A stretch of DNA of 64,000 nucleotides from Tabrizicola sp. (GTDB lineage Bacteria > Pseudomonadota > Alphaproteobacteria > Rhodobacterales > Rhodobacteraceae): positions 496,001 through 560,000 of the forward strand of contig NZ_JAUCZH010000001.1 of assembly GCF_030373185.1 (NCBI RefSeq), written 5' to 3'. Shown one piece after another: positions 56,043 through 64,000 of this stretch (its first letter is position 1; each line of letters opens with the position of its first letter). The notes under the pieces are model-generated. The model did not search any database. It saw nothing but the letters and a program-made list of their open reading frames with translations, and was not told the origin of the DNA. The translations under genes and the position numbers were made by a program.

Positions 56043-56783
56043 ATGTCCGGAACAGCCACCGAAACCGGTGCTGCGGTGAAATACAGCCGCGTGATGCTGA
56101 AGATCTCGGGCGAGGCGCTGATGGGGGATCAGGGCTATGGCCTGCATCCGCCCACCGTTGCGCGGATTGCCCAAGAGGTTAAGTCGGTCCGCGACCTTGG
56201 GGTCGAGATCTGCATGGTCATCGGGGGCGGCAACATTTTCAGGGGTTTGCAAGGCAGCGCCCAGGGGATGGAACGCACCACGGCGGATTACATGGGGATG
56301 CTGGCAACAGTGATGAACGCGCTGGCGATGCAGTCGGCCCTGGAGGAGATCGGGGTTTTCACCCGGGTCATCAGCGCCATCCCGATGGATCAGGTATGTG
56401 AGCCCTACATCCGTCGCCGCGCCGTCCGGCATCTGGAAAAGAAGCGGGTCTGCATCTTTGCCGCCGGCACCGGCAACCCCTATTTCACGACCGACACCGC
56501 GGCGACCCTGCGCGCCTCCGAAATGGCCTGTCAGGCGATCTTCAAGGGAACCAAGGTCGACGGGGTCTATGACAAGGATCCCAAAAAGCATGCAGATGCG
56601 AAGCGTTATAATGAAGTGAGCTATGACGAGGTGTTGGAAAAGCACCTTGGCGTCATGGATGCCACTGCCATCGCACTGGCCCGTGACAACGACCTGCCGA
56701 TCATCGTCTTCTCGCTTGACGAGCCGGGGGGATTTCGCGGCATTCTGGCGGGCGAGGGGACTTATACGCGCGTGCAAGGCTGA
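56043..56783 (+). CDS. pyrH: UMP kinase
   Basis: 246 residues from the ATG of [12 protein letters not shown]; the frame is open further upstream across the gap. The amino-acid-kinase start [26 protein letters not shown], the [11 protein letters not shown] active-site segment and [12 protein letters not shown] are all standard for bacterial PyrH. Makes UDP from UMP and senses GTP/UTP. First gene of the envelope/translation cluster; 211 bp separate it from frr. Confidence 0.97.
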   Translation: MSGTATETGAAVKYSRVMLKISGEALMGDQGYGLHPPTVARIAQEVKSVRDLGVEICMVIGGGNIFRGLQGSAQGMERTTADYMGMLATVMNALAMQSALEEIGVFTRVISAIPMDQVCEPYIRRRAVRHLEKKRVCIFAAGTGNPYFTTDTAATLRASEMACQAIFKGTKVDGVYDKDPKKHADAKRYNEVSYDEVLEKHLGVMDATAIALARDNDLPIIVFSLDEPGGFRGILAGEGTYTRVQG

Positions 56784-56994
56784 AGCCGGACTTTCCGGCT
56801 TGGCCGCCCAGCTTGCGGCATGGTTCATCGCACGGACACGAATCAAATGCGAATCGCCGGTCGGGAGCTGCCATCCTGCCCTTGGGCTTCAAAGACTTGC
56901 GGCTTTGGCCTATACCCACGGGCTGCGGCTCTGCTATAGAGCCGGAAATCGCGACCTCGCCGTGACCGGCGGGCTGAAGTAAGGAGCCTTCTTC

Positions 56995-57558
56995 ATGGCA
57001 GACGACCTTGAAATCGACACCGACGCGCTGCAACGCCGGATGGATGGCGCGATGAACGCGCTCAAGACCGAATTCGCCTCGTTGCGCACCGGCCGGGCCT
57101 CGGCGTCGATCGTGGAGCCGATCCAGGTTGACGCCTATGGCCAGATGACCCCGATCAACCAGCTTGGCACGGTCAACGTGCCGGAACCGCGGATGGTGGT
57201 GATCAACGTCTGGGACAAGGCGATGATCTCTAAGATCGAAAAGGCGATCCGCGAAAGCGGTATCGGGATCAACCCGATCAGCGATGGCCCGCTGATCCGC
57301 CTGCCGATCCCCGAACTGAACGAGGAACGTCGGCGCGAGCTCTCCAAGGTTGCCGGCACCTATGCCGAAAACGCCAAGGTGGCGATCCGCAACATCCGCC
57401 GTGACGGGATGGACCAGATCAAGAAGGCCAAGGCGTCCGGCATGGGCGAGGATGACCAGAAGATGTGGTCCGAAGAAGTGCAGGAACTGACCGACAAGGC
57501 GATTGCCGCGGTCGACCGGGCGCTGGAAGCCAAGCAGCAGGAAATCATGCAGGTCTGA
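56995..57558 (+). CDS. frr: Ribosome recycling factor
   Basis: 187 residues. [21 protein letters not shown] at the start, [18 protein letters not shown] and the C-terminal [21 protein letters not shown] match RRF. With EF-G it splits ribosomes after termination. GGAG lies before the ATG. uppS follows after 28 bp. Confidence 0.97.
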   Translation: MADDLEIDTDALQRRMDGAMNALKTEFASLRTGRASASIVEPIQVDAYGQMTPINQLGTVNVPEPRMVVINVWDKAMISKIEKAIRESGIGINPISDGPLIRLPIPELNEERRRELSKVAGTYAENAKVAIRNIRRDGMDQIKKAKASGMGEDDQKMWSEEVQELTDKAIAAVDRALEAKQQEIMQV

Positions 57559-57586
57559 CCAGAGGGTCTGGCGGGAGGGACGGCCG

Positions 57587-58321
57587 TTGTCCAAGGACTT
57601 GCAGAACGAGGTCGGCCTTAGGCCGGTCAATCATCTGGCGATAATCATGGATGGCAACGGCCGCTGGGCCACCAATCGGGGCTGGCCGCGTCTTGTTGGC
57701 CATCGGCGTGGGGCAGAACGGGTGCGCGAGATCGTGCGCACCGCCCCTGATCTTGGGATCAAATGGCTGACCCTTTACGCCTTTTCAACCGAGAACTGGA
57801 AGCGGTCCACCGAAGAAGTCCTTGGTTTGATGTCGATTTTCGCCCGCTACATCGAACGCGAGGCCGAAAGGCTGGCACAGGCGGGCGTGCGGATGCGCTT
57901 TATCGGGGAACGCGGCAGGCTTGATCCGAAACTCCAGCGTCTCATGGCCGGGATCGAGGCGCGGACGGCGGGGCTGGACCGGCTGAACCTGACGGTCGCG
58001 GTCAATTACGGTGGGCGGGATGAGATCTTTCGCGCGGCGCGCAAGATTGCCGATGAGGTGGCCTCGGGCCTTCTGGACCCCCGCCACCTGACCGAAGCCG
58101 CCTTTGCCGAGCGCCTGGATACCGGCGGCCTGCCGGACCCCGACCTTGTGATCCGCACCTCGGGCGAGACCCGGACCTCGAACTTCCTGCCATGGCAGGC
58201 GGCCTATGCCGAATATGAATTCACCGGCACGCTCTGGCCGGATTTCACGGCCGAGGAACTGGCCGGAATCGTCAATCGCTTTTCCAACCGCGAACGACGC
58301 TTCGGCGGGGTGCAGGGATGA
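57587..58321 (+). CDS. uppS: Undecaprenyl diphosphate synthase (UppS)
   Basis: 244 residues from TTG 57587, chosen because GGGAGGGA lies 7 bp before it and the earlier in-frame ATG falls inside frr. The catalytic Asp is in LAIIMDGNGRWA; LVGHRRGAERV, YAFSTENWKRS and the RTSGETRTSNFLPWQAAYAE segment follow. It makes the C55 lipid carrier for peptidoglycan and other envelope polymers. Its stop overlaps the cdsA start by four bases. Confidence 0.95.
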   Translation: MSKDLQNEVGLRPVNHLAIIMDGNGRWATNRGWPRLVGHRRGAERVREIVRTAPDLGIKWLTLYAFSTENWKRSTEEVLGLMSIFARYIEREAERLAQAGVRMRFIGERGRLDPKLQRLMAGIEARTAGLDRLNLTVAVNYGGRDEIFRAARKIADEVASGLLDPRHLTEAAFAERLDTGGLPDPDLVIRTSGETRTSNFLPWQAAYAEYEFTGTLWPDFTAEELAGIVNRFSNRERRFGGVQG

Positions 58322-59139
58322 CGCCTGCGCCGTTGCCCGACGGTCAGACTGCAACCGCGAAGTGGGGCGACCTGCGCACACGGATCCTGTCGGCTATCGT
58401 CATGATCCTTGTGGGGGCGGCGGAAATCTGGCTGGGCGGGATAGCGTTTGCCGCGTTGGTCATCGTGTTGACCGCCCTTATGATGTGGGAGCTGGCCACG
58501 ATGACCGCGCCTGCCCGGCGGAATACTCCGGTGACCCTGGGTGTGGTGGCGGGGGCGGCGCTGACGGCGGCCTTGGTCTTGCGGACCGAAGTGGCGGTTT
58601 TGTTCCTTGTGGTGCCGACGCTGATGCTGGCCCTGACGCCCCGGCGCGACCGCAGACTGTCATCGGCCTATGCGCTGGCCATCATGCTTGCGGGATATGG
58701 TCTGGTAGACCTGCGCGACGGGGCAGGGACGCTGGCGATCCTGTGGCTGGTGGCGGTGGTCATTGCCTCGGACGTGCTGGGCTATTTCGCGGGGCGGATG
58801 CTTGGCGGGCCGAAGTTCTGGCCCGCGATCAGCCCGAAAAAGACGTGGTCCGGCACGGTGGCGGGCTGGATCGGGGCGGCGCTGGTGGGGGCGGCCTTCT
58901 GGTCGGCCGGTCATGGCGGGATCTGGTTGATCGTGCTGTCTCCCATCGTCGCCTTTGCCGGGCAGATGGGGGATGTGGCAGAAAGCTGGCTGAAGCGGCG
59001 GTCTGGGGTCAAGGATGCCTCGCGGCTTATCCCGGGGCATGGCGGGGTGCTGGACCGGTTCGATGCATTTATCGGTGCGGTGGTCGCGGTGATGGCGCTT
59101 GAGCTGTTCCTGCCCGTGGCCCCTGCGATCGGGGGCTGA
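58318..59139 (+). CDS. cdsA: Phosphatidate cytidylyltransferase
   Basis: 273 residues with about seven membrane segments. The family signature near the C-terminus is intact: ESWLKRRSGVKDASRLIPGHGG then LDRFDAF (positions about 222-250, shown in parts). It makes CDP-diacylglycerol for phospholipid synthesis in the inner membrane. Overlaps uppS by four bases; dxr begins 3 bp after it. Confidence 0.95.
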   Translation: MTPAPLPDGQTATAKWGDLRTRILSAIVMILVGAAEIWLGGIAFAALVIVLTALMMWELATMTAPARRNTPVTLGVVAGAALTAALVLRTEVAVLFLVVPTLMLALTPRRDRRLSSAYALAIMLAGYGLVDLRDGAGTLAILWLVAVVIASDVLGYFAGRMLGGPKFWPAISPKKTWSGTVAGWIGAALVGAAFWSAGHGGIWLIVLSPIVAFAGQMGDVAESWLKRRSGVKDASRLIPGHGGVLDRFDAFIGAVVAVMALELFLPVAPAIGG

Positions 59140-59142
59140 CGG

Positions 59143-60327
59143 TTGCGCAGCATTTCCATCTTCGGGGCGACGGGGTCTGTCGGTGAACAGACGTTTGATC
59201 TGATCCAGCGTGCCGGGGGCGCGGATGCCTATCGGGTGGTTGCCCTGACAGGAGGGCAGAACATCACGCGGCTGGCCGACATGGCGCGTGAATTGCGGGC
59301 CGAAGTGGCGGTTTGTGCTGACGCTTCCAGTCTGGCGGAATTGCGCGACAGGCTGGCGGGGTCCGGGGTCGAGACCGCGGCCGGGCCGGAAGCGATTGCC
59401 GAAGCGGCAGATCGCCCGGCCGACTGGGTGATGAGCGCGATTGTCGGGGCGGCCGGCCTTGTGCCGGGGTTCCGGGCGCTCAGGCATGGCGCGACGCTGG
59501 CGCTGGCCAACAAGGAAAGCCTCGTGACCGCGGGGCCGCTTCTGCTGGCCGAGGCGGCGGCTCATGGTGCCACGATCCTGCCGGTCGACAGCGAACATTC
59601 GGCAATCTTTCAGGCGCTGACAGGGGAAGACATCGGCGCGGTGGAACGGATCATCCTGACCGCATCGGGGGGCGCGCTGCGCGACTGGCCGCTGGAAGCT
59701 CTGGCCAAGGCCACCGTCAAAGAGGCGCTGGCGCATCCGAACTGGGCGATGGGGCAGCGGATCACCATCGATTCGGCCTCGATGTTCAACAAGGCGCTCG
59801 AGGTGATCGAGACGCGGGAGTTTTTCGGCGTCACCCCGGATCAGGTCGAGGTGATCATCCACCCTGAATCCCTGATCCACTCGATGGTCGGTTTTCATGA
59901 CGGGGCGATCATGGCGCACATGGGCGCGCCCGACATGCGCCATTCGATCGGATACGCGCTGAACTGGCCCGCGCGCGACGCGCTGCCGGTGGCGCGGCTG
60001 GATCTGGCGCAGGTGGCGACGCTGACCTTCCGCGCGCCGGAAATGGCCCGCTACCCCGCGCTGCGGCTTGCGCGCGAGGTGATGGCGCGGCGTGGGCTTG
60101 CGGGGGCCGCCTTCAACGCGGCCAAGGAAATTGCGCTCGATCATTTTCTGGCAGGTGGCATCGGCTTCATGGACATGGCGGGCGTGGTCGAAGACACGCT
60201 GGAGGCGCTTGAGCCGGAAATGGGCCGATCAAATCTGCCGGAGGCCCTTGAGGATGTGGTGGCAATGGACCATCTGGCAAGGATAAGGGCGGGCGAGATC
60301 GCAAGCCAAAAGGCAAGGAGCCGCTAA
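59143..60327 (+). CDS. dxr: 1-deoxy-D-xylulose 5-phosphate reductoisomerase
   Basis: 394 residues from TTG 59143; no ATG or GTG is available at the conserved start RSISIFGATGSVGEQT. NADPH motif GATGSVG, LANKESLVTAGPLL, the metal-site DSEHSAIFQAL and the flexible-loop region SGGALRDWPLE are typical. It makes MEP in isoprenoid synthesis, upstream of the UppS substrate. Next to cdsA and rseP as in relatives. Confidence 0.96.
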   Translation: MRSISIFGATGSVGEQTFDLIQRAGGADAYRVVALTGGQNITRLADMARELRAEVAVCADASSLAELRDRLAGSGVETAAGPEAIAEAADRPADWVMSAIVGAAGLVPGFRALRHGATLALANKESLVTAGPLLLAEAAAHGATILPVDSEHSAIFQALTGEDIGAVERIILTASGGALRDWPLEALAKATVKEALAHPNWAMGQRITIDSASMFNKALEVIETREFFGVTPDQVEVIIHPESLIHSMVGFHDGAIMAHMGAPDMRHSIGYALNWPARDALPVARLDLAQVATLTFRAPEMARYPALRLAREVMARRGLAGAAFNAAKEIALDHFLAGGIGFMDMAGVVEDTLEALEPEMGRSNLPEALEDVVAMDHLARIRAGEIASQKARSR

Positions 60328-60330
60328 GGC

Positions 60331-61656
60331 ATGGACTTCATCGCAGCCATCGGCGGCACGGCCTGGACGGTGTTCTTTTTCATCGTGGCCCTGTCGATCA
60401 TCGTCTTCGTCCATGAATACGGCCACTATATTGTCGGGCGCTGGTCCGGCATCCATTCCGAGGTGTTCTCGGTTGGCTTCGGCCCGGTGCTGTGGAGCCG
60501 CCTCGACAAGCGCGGCACCCGCTGGCAGGTCGCTGCTGTTCCCTTCGGTGGCTATGTCAGGTTCATGGGCGATGCCGATGCGACCTCGGTCCGGCACGCG
60601 GATGTGTCGGGGCTGTCAGCTCGTGAACGCCGCCATACCATGGCTGGCGCCCCGCTGTGGGCGCGGTCGGCTACGGTTGTTGCCGGTCCGGTGGCCAACT
60701 TCATCCTGACCTTTCTGCTCCTCATGGGGATCATCCTGGCGCTTGGCATCCCTCGGGACGAGGTGACGGTCGGCAAGGCTCTGGCTCTGCCCGGGGTCGA
60801 AACCTCGCTTGTGGCGGGCGATGTGGTTCTGGCCCTGAACGGCAGCGCCACGCCTGATCGGGAAACCTTTGCGACGGTTGCGCGCGACCTGCCCGTGGAT
60901 GAGCCGGTGGTCTGGACGCTGCGCCGTGGCGACACGACAGTCGACGTCGCCGGTCCGCACCCGCTTCCGGCGCTTGTGGCGGGCGTGTCGATCCGGTCTG
61001 CGGCCATGGATGCAGGACTGAAAGGCGGCGACGTGATCATCCGCGCGGGCGGGCAGGATGTCAGCGCCTTCGCGCAATTGCCCGATATCGTGAAGGCGAC
61101 GGAAGGTGCGCCGATCGACCTGACGGTCTGGCGCGACGGCGCTACTTTCGACGTGACGCTGACTCCCAGGGTCCGCGCCCTGCCGAAAGAGGACGGCACC
61201 TTCGAGGAACGCTATCTGATCGGTCTTGAAAGCGGTGCAGCTTTCGAACCGGCCACCCGACAGCCCGGTCTGTTGGAGGCGGTGCAGCTTTCCGGGGCGC
61301 AGATGTGGACGATCACCACCACCACGTTCCGCAGCCTTGGAAAGATGATCGTGGGCCAGCTCAGCACCTGCAACCTGTCGGGCGCGATCGGCATGGCGGA
61401 AACCATGGGCGATGCTGCGCGCAAAGGGGCCATCGATTTCATCAGCATGATGGCCATCCTGTCCTTGGGTGTCGGGATCCTGAACCTGTTCCCGATCCCG
61501 GTGCTTGATGGTGGTCATCTGGTGTTTCACGCCTACGAGGCGGTGATGCGCCGCCCACCGTCGGACCGAGCCTTGCGCGTTCTGATGTCAATCGGCCTGA
61601 CACTGGTGCTGGGCCTGATGGCCTTCGCGCTGAGCCGGGATCTGATCTGCGTCTGA
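60331..61656 (+). CDS. rseP: Site-2 zinc protease (RseP)
   Basis: 441 residues, membrane-embedded. The zinc HExxH is in VFVHEYGHYIVGRW (about 27-40); the second motif is NLFPIPVLDGGHLVFH near residue 385. Two PDZ-like regions lie between (VAGDVVLALNGSATPDR and AGLKGGDVIIRAGGQDV). It cuts anti-sigma factors and signal peptides within the membrane. Starts 3 bp after dxr and stands before bamA, the usual order. Confidence 0.95.
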   Translation: MDFIAAIGGTAWTVFFFIVALSIIVFVHEYGHYIVGRWSGIHSEVFSVGFGPVLWSRLDKRGTRWQVAAVPFGGYVRFMGDADATSVRHADVSGLSARERRHTMAGAPLWARSATVVAGPVANFILTFLLLMGIILALGIPRDEVTVGKALALPGVETSLVAGDVVLALNGSATPDRETFATVARDLPVDEPVVWTLRRGDTTVDVAGPHPLPALVAGVSIRSAAMDAGLKGGDVIIRAGGQDVSAFAQLPDIVKATEGAPIDLTVWRDGATFDVTLTPRVRALPKEDGTFEERYLIGLESGAAFEPATRQPGLLEAVQLSGAQMWTITTTTFRSLGKMIVGQLSTCNLSGAIGMAETMGDAARKGAIDFISMMAILSLGVGILNLFPIPVLDGGHLVFHAYEAVMRRPPSDRALRVLMSIGLTLVLGLMAFALSRDLICV

Positions 61657-61719
61657 GCCTGAAACGGCGGCGATGCCTTTTTCGCAGTCATGGGCCGCAT
61701 ACCACAACATGTGGGAAAG

Positions 61720-61728
61720 TTATCCACA
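61720..61728 (+). promoter_or_regulatory. DnaA-box match upstream of bamA
   Basis: TTATCCACA is a perfect match to the DnaA consensus, between rseP and bamA and 15 bp before a possible -35 element. A single site, so chance is quite possible. Confidence 0.3.
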
Positions 61729-61742
61729 GGGACCGCATGCTT

Positions 61743-61771
61743 TTGACAAAGCATGGCTTTCCCGCTAGTCA
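61743..61771 (+). promoter_or_regulatory. Candidate sigma-70 promoter of bamA
   Basis: TTGACA (61743-61748), a 17-base spacer, then TAGTCA (61766-61771). The -35 is perfect and the -10 weak. A start near 61778 would leave a short leader before the ATG at 61802. Confidence 0.4.
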
Positions 61772-61801
61772 AACTCAAACGGCATGGAACGACGGGGACG
61801 C

Positions 61802-64000
61802 ATGATGCAAGGGACCTTCCGCAGGATCAGGGGACGGTCGTCCAAGGCCGGGGCGCGCGCGCGCCTGTTGGCAACGGCGGTTTTTATCGGCGCCGCAACG
61901 GCTTCTGCGCCGTTCCTTACGCCGGCCTACGCGCAGGTCTTCAGCTTTTCGAACGTCGTGATCGAGGGAAATGATCGCGTCGATCAGGCGACGATTCTAA
62001 GCTACGCCGGAATCGGCCGCGGGGCAGAGGTTTCTGCGGCCGCGCTGAACGACGCTTATCAGCGCATTGTAAACTCTGGCCTGTTCGAAACGGTTGAACT
62101 TGTGCCGCAAGGTTCGACGCTTTTGATCCGGGTCAGGGAATACCCGATCGTCAACGTGATCAACTTCGAAGGCAACAAACGGCTGAAGGATGAGCAGCTG
62201 GCCGAACTGGTGCAATCGCAATCCCGCCGCGTCTATTCGCCCAGCGTTGCCGAATCGGATGCTGCTGCCATTGCCGAGGCCTATCGCGTCTCTGGCCGCA
62301 TTGCCGCAAGTGTCACGCCAAAGATCATCCGCCGGTCGGACAACCGTATCGATCTGGTGTTCGAAGTCACCGAAGGCCGTGTGGTCGAGGTGGAGCGTCT
62401 GTCCTTTATCGGCAACCGCGCATTTTCGGACCGCCGTCTGCGGCAGGTTCTGGAAACCAAGCAGGCAGGGTTCCTGCGTACCTTCATTCAGCGTGACACC
62501 TTCGTTGCCGAACGTCTGGAACTGGACAAGAAGGTTCTGACCGACTTCTACCTGTCGCGCGGCTACATCGACTTTCAGGTGCTGGATGCCAGCGCCGAGG
62601 TCAGCCGTGAGCGTGACGCCACTTTCGTGTCCTTCACCATCCGTGAAGGCTTGGCCTACACCATTGGCGAAGTGACCGTCGTCTCGGAAATCGAAGGGGT
62701 GGACGCGGCCGAGTTTGCGGCGGTCCGCAAGATCCGGTCCGGGCAGACCTATTCGCCGCTTCTGATCGACAACAACATCACCCGGATGGAAACCCTTGCC
62801 CTCAAGAAGGGCTTGAATTTCGTTCGGGTCGAGCCTCGGATCACCCGCAACGATCGCGGGCAGGCCGTCGATATCGAATTTGCGATTGTCCGGGGCGAAC
62901 GGGTGTTCGTCGAACGGATCGACATCGAAGGCAACCAGACCACGCTGGATCAGGTGGTCCGCCGTCAATTCCGCACGGTGGAGGGCGATCCCTTCAACCC
63001 GCGTGAAATCCGGCAATCGGCGGAACGCATCCGCGCGCTTGGCTTCTTTTCGGACGCGCAGGTCGAGGCGCAGCCGGGATCCGGCCCTGATCAGGTGGTG
63101 GTGAATGTCGATGTCGAGGAGCAGCCGACAGGTTCGCTCAACTTCGGTCTGACCTATTCCGTCGCCAGCGGCACCGGTGTAAACATCGGCTTTTCCGAGA
63201 CAAACTTCCTTGGGCGCGGCCAGCGCCTGTCGCTCAGCCTCAGTTCTGGCACCGACACCCAGAATTCGAGCTTCAGCTTCACGGAACCCGCACTTCTGGG
63301 CCGTGATCTGAGCTTCAGCCTTGGCGCCTATTACCGGACATCGGAAAGCGCCAATTCGGTTTATGACACCCGCAACATCGGCCTTACCACAGGGATCGGG
63401 TTCCCCTTGGGTGAACAGTCCAACATCGACCTGCGTCTGCGTCTGTCCGATGACAAGATCTACAACTACACGGGCGATTCCCCGATCATTCAGGGCGAAG
63501 TGGATCTTGGCGCGCTGCGCACGGTCTCTGTCGGCTACAGCTACGAATATGACACGCGCATCACCGGTCTGAACCCCAAGGGCGGGATCCTGCTGCGCTT
63601 TGGTCAGGATTTCGCAGGCATCGGTGGTGACACGAAATACATCCAGACCACGGCACTCGCCTTGGCAGAAACGCGCGTCTTCAACGAAGAAGTCGCGGTT
63701 CGGGCGATATTCGAGGGTGGCGCGTTGACCTCGCTTGGCGACAATACCAGCCGGGTGACCGAACGGTTCTTTGGCAACGGCAAGATCCGCGGATTTGAGC
63801 CAAACGGGATCGGCCCGCGTGACCTTGATGCAACCAACCAGGATGCGCTTGGCGGCAACCTGTTTGCTGTGGCGCGGTTCGAGGCGGATTTCCCGCTGGG
63901 CCTGCCAGAAGAATATGGCATCACCGGCGGCGCTTTCCTTGACGTGGGATCAGTCTGGAGCCTGGACAACACCAGCGGCTTCGGCGGCAGCGAGGTTGAC
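61802..64000 (+). CDS. bamA: Outer membrane protein assembly factor BamA (3' end beyond window)
   Basis: 733 residues visible and still open at the window edge, so the last barrel strands are missing. I start at ATG 61802, with GGGGAC before it; an in-frame ATG at 61784 lacks a ribosome-binding site. A signal peptide ends at AYAQ (near residue 45). Five POTRA domains follow (first VFSFSNVVIEGNDRVDQATI; later RVFVERIDIEGNQTTLDQVV), then the barrel from about 435 with GSLNFGLTYSVASGTGVNIG and the lid motif IRGFEP. It inserts beta-barrel proteins into the outer membrane. Downstream of rseP as usual. Confidence 0.95.
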   Translation, partial: MMQGTFRRIRGRSSKAGARARLLATAVFIGAATASAPFLTPAYAQVFSFSNVVIEGNDRVDQATILSYAGIGRGAEVSAAALNDAYQRIVNSGLFETVELVPQGSTLLIRVREYPIVNVINFEGNKRLKDEQLAELVQSQSRRVYSPSVAESDAAAIAEAYRVSGRIAASVTPKIIRRSDNRIDLVFEVTEGRVVEVERLSFIGNRAFSDRRLRQVLETKQAGFLRTFIQRDTFVAERLELDKKVLTDFYLSRGYIDFQVLDASAEVSRERDATFVSFTIREGLAYTIGEVTVVSEIEGVDAAEFAAVRKIRSGQTYSPLLIDNNITRMETLALKKGLNFVRVEPRITRNDRGQAVDIEFAIVRGERVFVERIDIEGNQTTLDQVVRRQFRTVEGDPFNPREIRQSAERIRALGFFSDAQVEAQPGSGPDQVVVNVDVEEQPTGSLNFGLTYSVASGTGVNIGFSETNFLGRGQRLSLSLSSGTDTQNSSFSFTEPALLGRDLSFSLGAYYRTSESANSVYDTRNIGLTTGIGFPLGEQSNIDLRLRLSDDKIYNYTGDSPIIQGEVDLGALRTVSVGYSYEYDTRITGLNPKGGILLRFGQDFAGIGGDTKYIQTTALALAETRVFNEEVAVRAIFEGGALTSLGDNTSRVTERFFGNGKIRGFEPNGIGPRDLDATNQDALGGNLFAVARFEADFPLGLPEEYGITGGAFLDVGSVWSLDNTSGFGGSEVD

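Overview
The window is high-GC, densely coded DNA from an alphaproteobacterium, almost certainly a member of the Rhodobacteraceae/Paracoccaceae (Rhodobacterales). This rests on three things: the order purF-cvpA-radA-pqiA-mlaFE-alr-dnaB, a cysteine operon that carries DUF2849 and DUF934 genes beside a divergent Lrp gene, and the run pyrH-frr-uppS-cdsA-dxr-rseP-bamA. It reads as chromosome. I see no rRNA, tRNA, CRISPR array, phage or intact insertion sequence, only what looks like a short tail of an IS3-type transposase near 34.9 kb.

Region 1 (1-13.3 kb) is accessory metabolism. After the end of a HutC-like regulator and a LysR gene comes a tightly overlapped forward operon: two paralogous dimethylglycine/sarcosine-dehydrogenase-like flavoproteins fused to GcvT domains, an MDR-type reductase, an isocitrate lyase/PEP mutase family enzyme, a pyrrolysine-free MttB-family methyltransferase, an aldehyde dehydrogenase and a 3-hydroxyisobutyrate-dehydrogenase-like enzyme. 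A cystathionine-gamma-synthase-like enzyme follows. The set suggests stepwise demethylation of an unidentified N-methylated compound, with methyl carbon passed to tetrahydrofolate. Two of its intergenic gaps contain overlapping, mutually exclusive hairpins.

Region 2 (13.3-31 kb), mostly on the minus strand, is housekeeping: purF, cvpA, radA, a PqiA-like protein, the lipid-transport pair mlaF/mlaE, alr, dnaB, pyrE and pyrC. A P1B-4 metal ATPase lies on the plus strand. An unrecognised protein with a hydrolase-like elbow, a glycosyltransferase and glutaryl-CoA dehydrogenase with a divergent LysR gene follow.

Region 3 (32-42 kb) has an OmpA-domain protein with a very long Ala/Glu-rich region, infC (no standard start codon at the conserved N-terminus), a small Ala-rich membrane protein that shares a motif with the OmpA protein, and the sulfate-assimilation operon (cobA, DUF2849, cysI, cysH, DUF934, probably fpr) with a divergent Lrp regulator.

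Region 4 (42-55 kb) holds a P450 overlapping a DMT exporter, tpiA, two Fe-S assembly genes, ssb, a lytic transglycosylase, and a complete dipeptide/oligopeptide ABC transporter behind an AraC regulator.

Region 5 (55-64 kb) runs from miaA (minus strand) into the plus-strand cell-envelope cluster pyrH-frr-uppS-cdsA-dxr-rseP-bamA; bamA is cut by the window end. Short dispersed repeats containing GAGTATTT or GGATATTT recur in the gaps, mostly just after gene ends.
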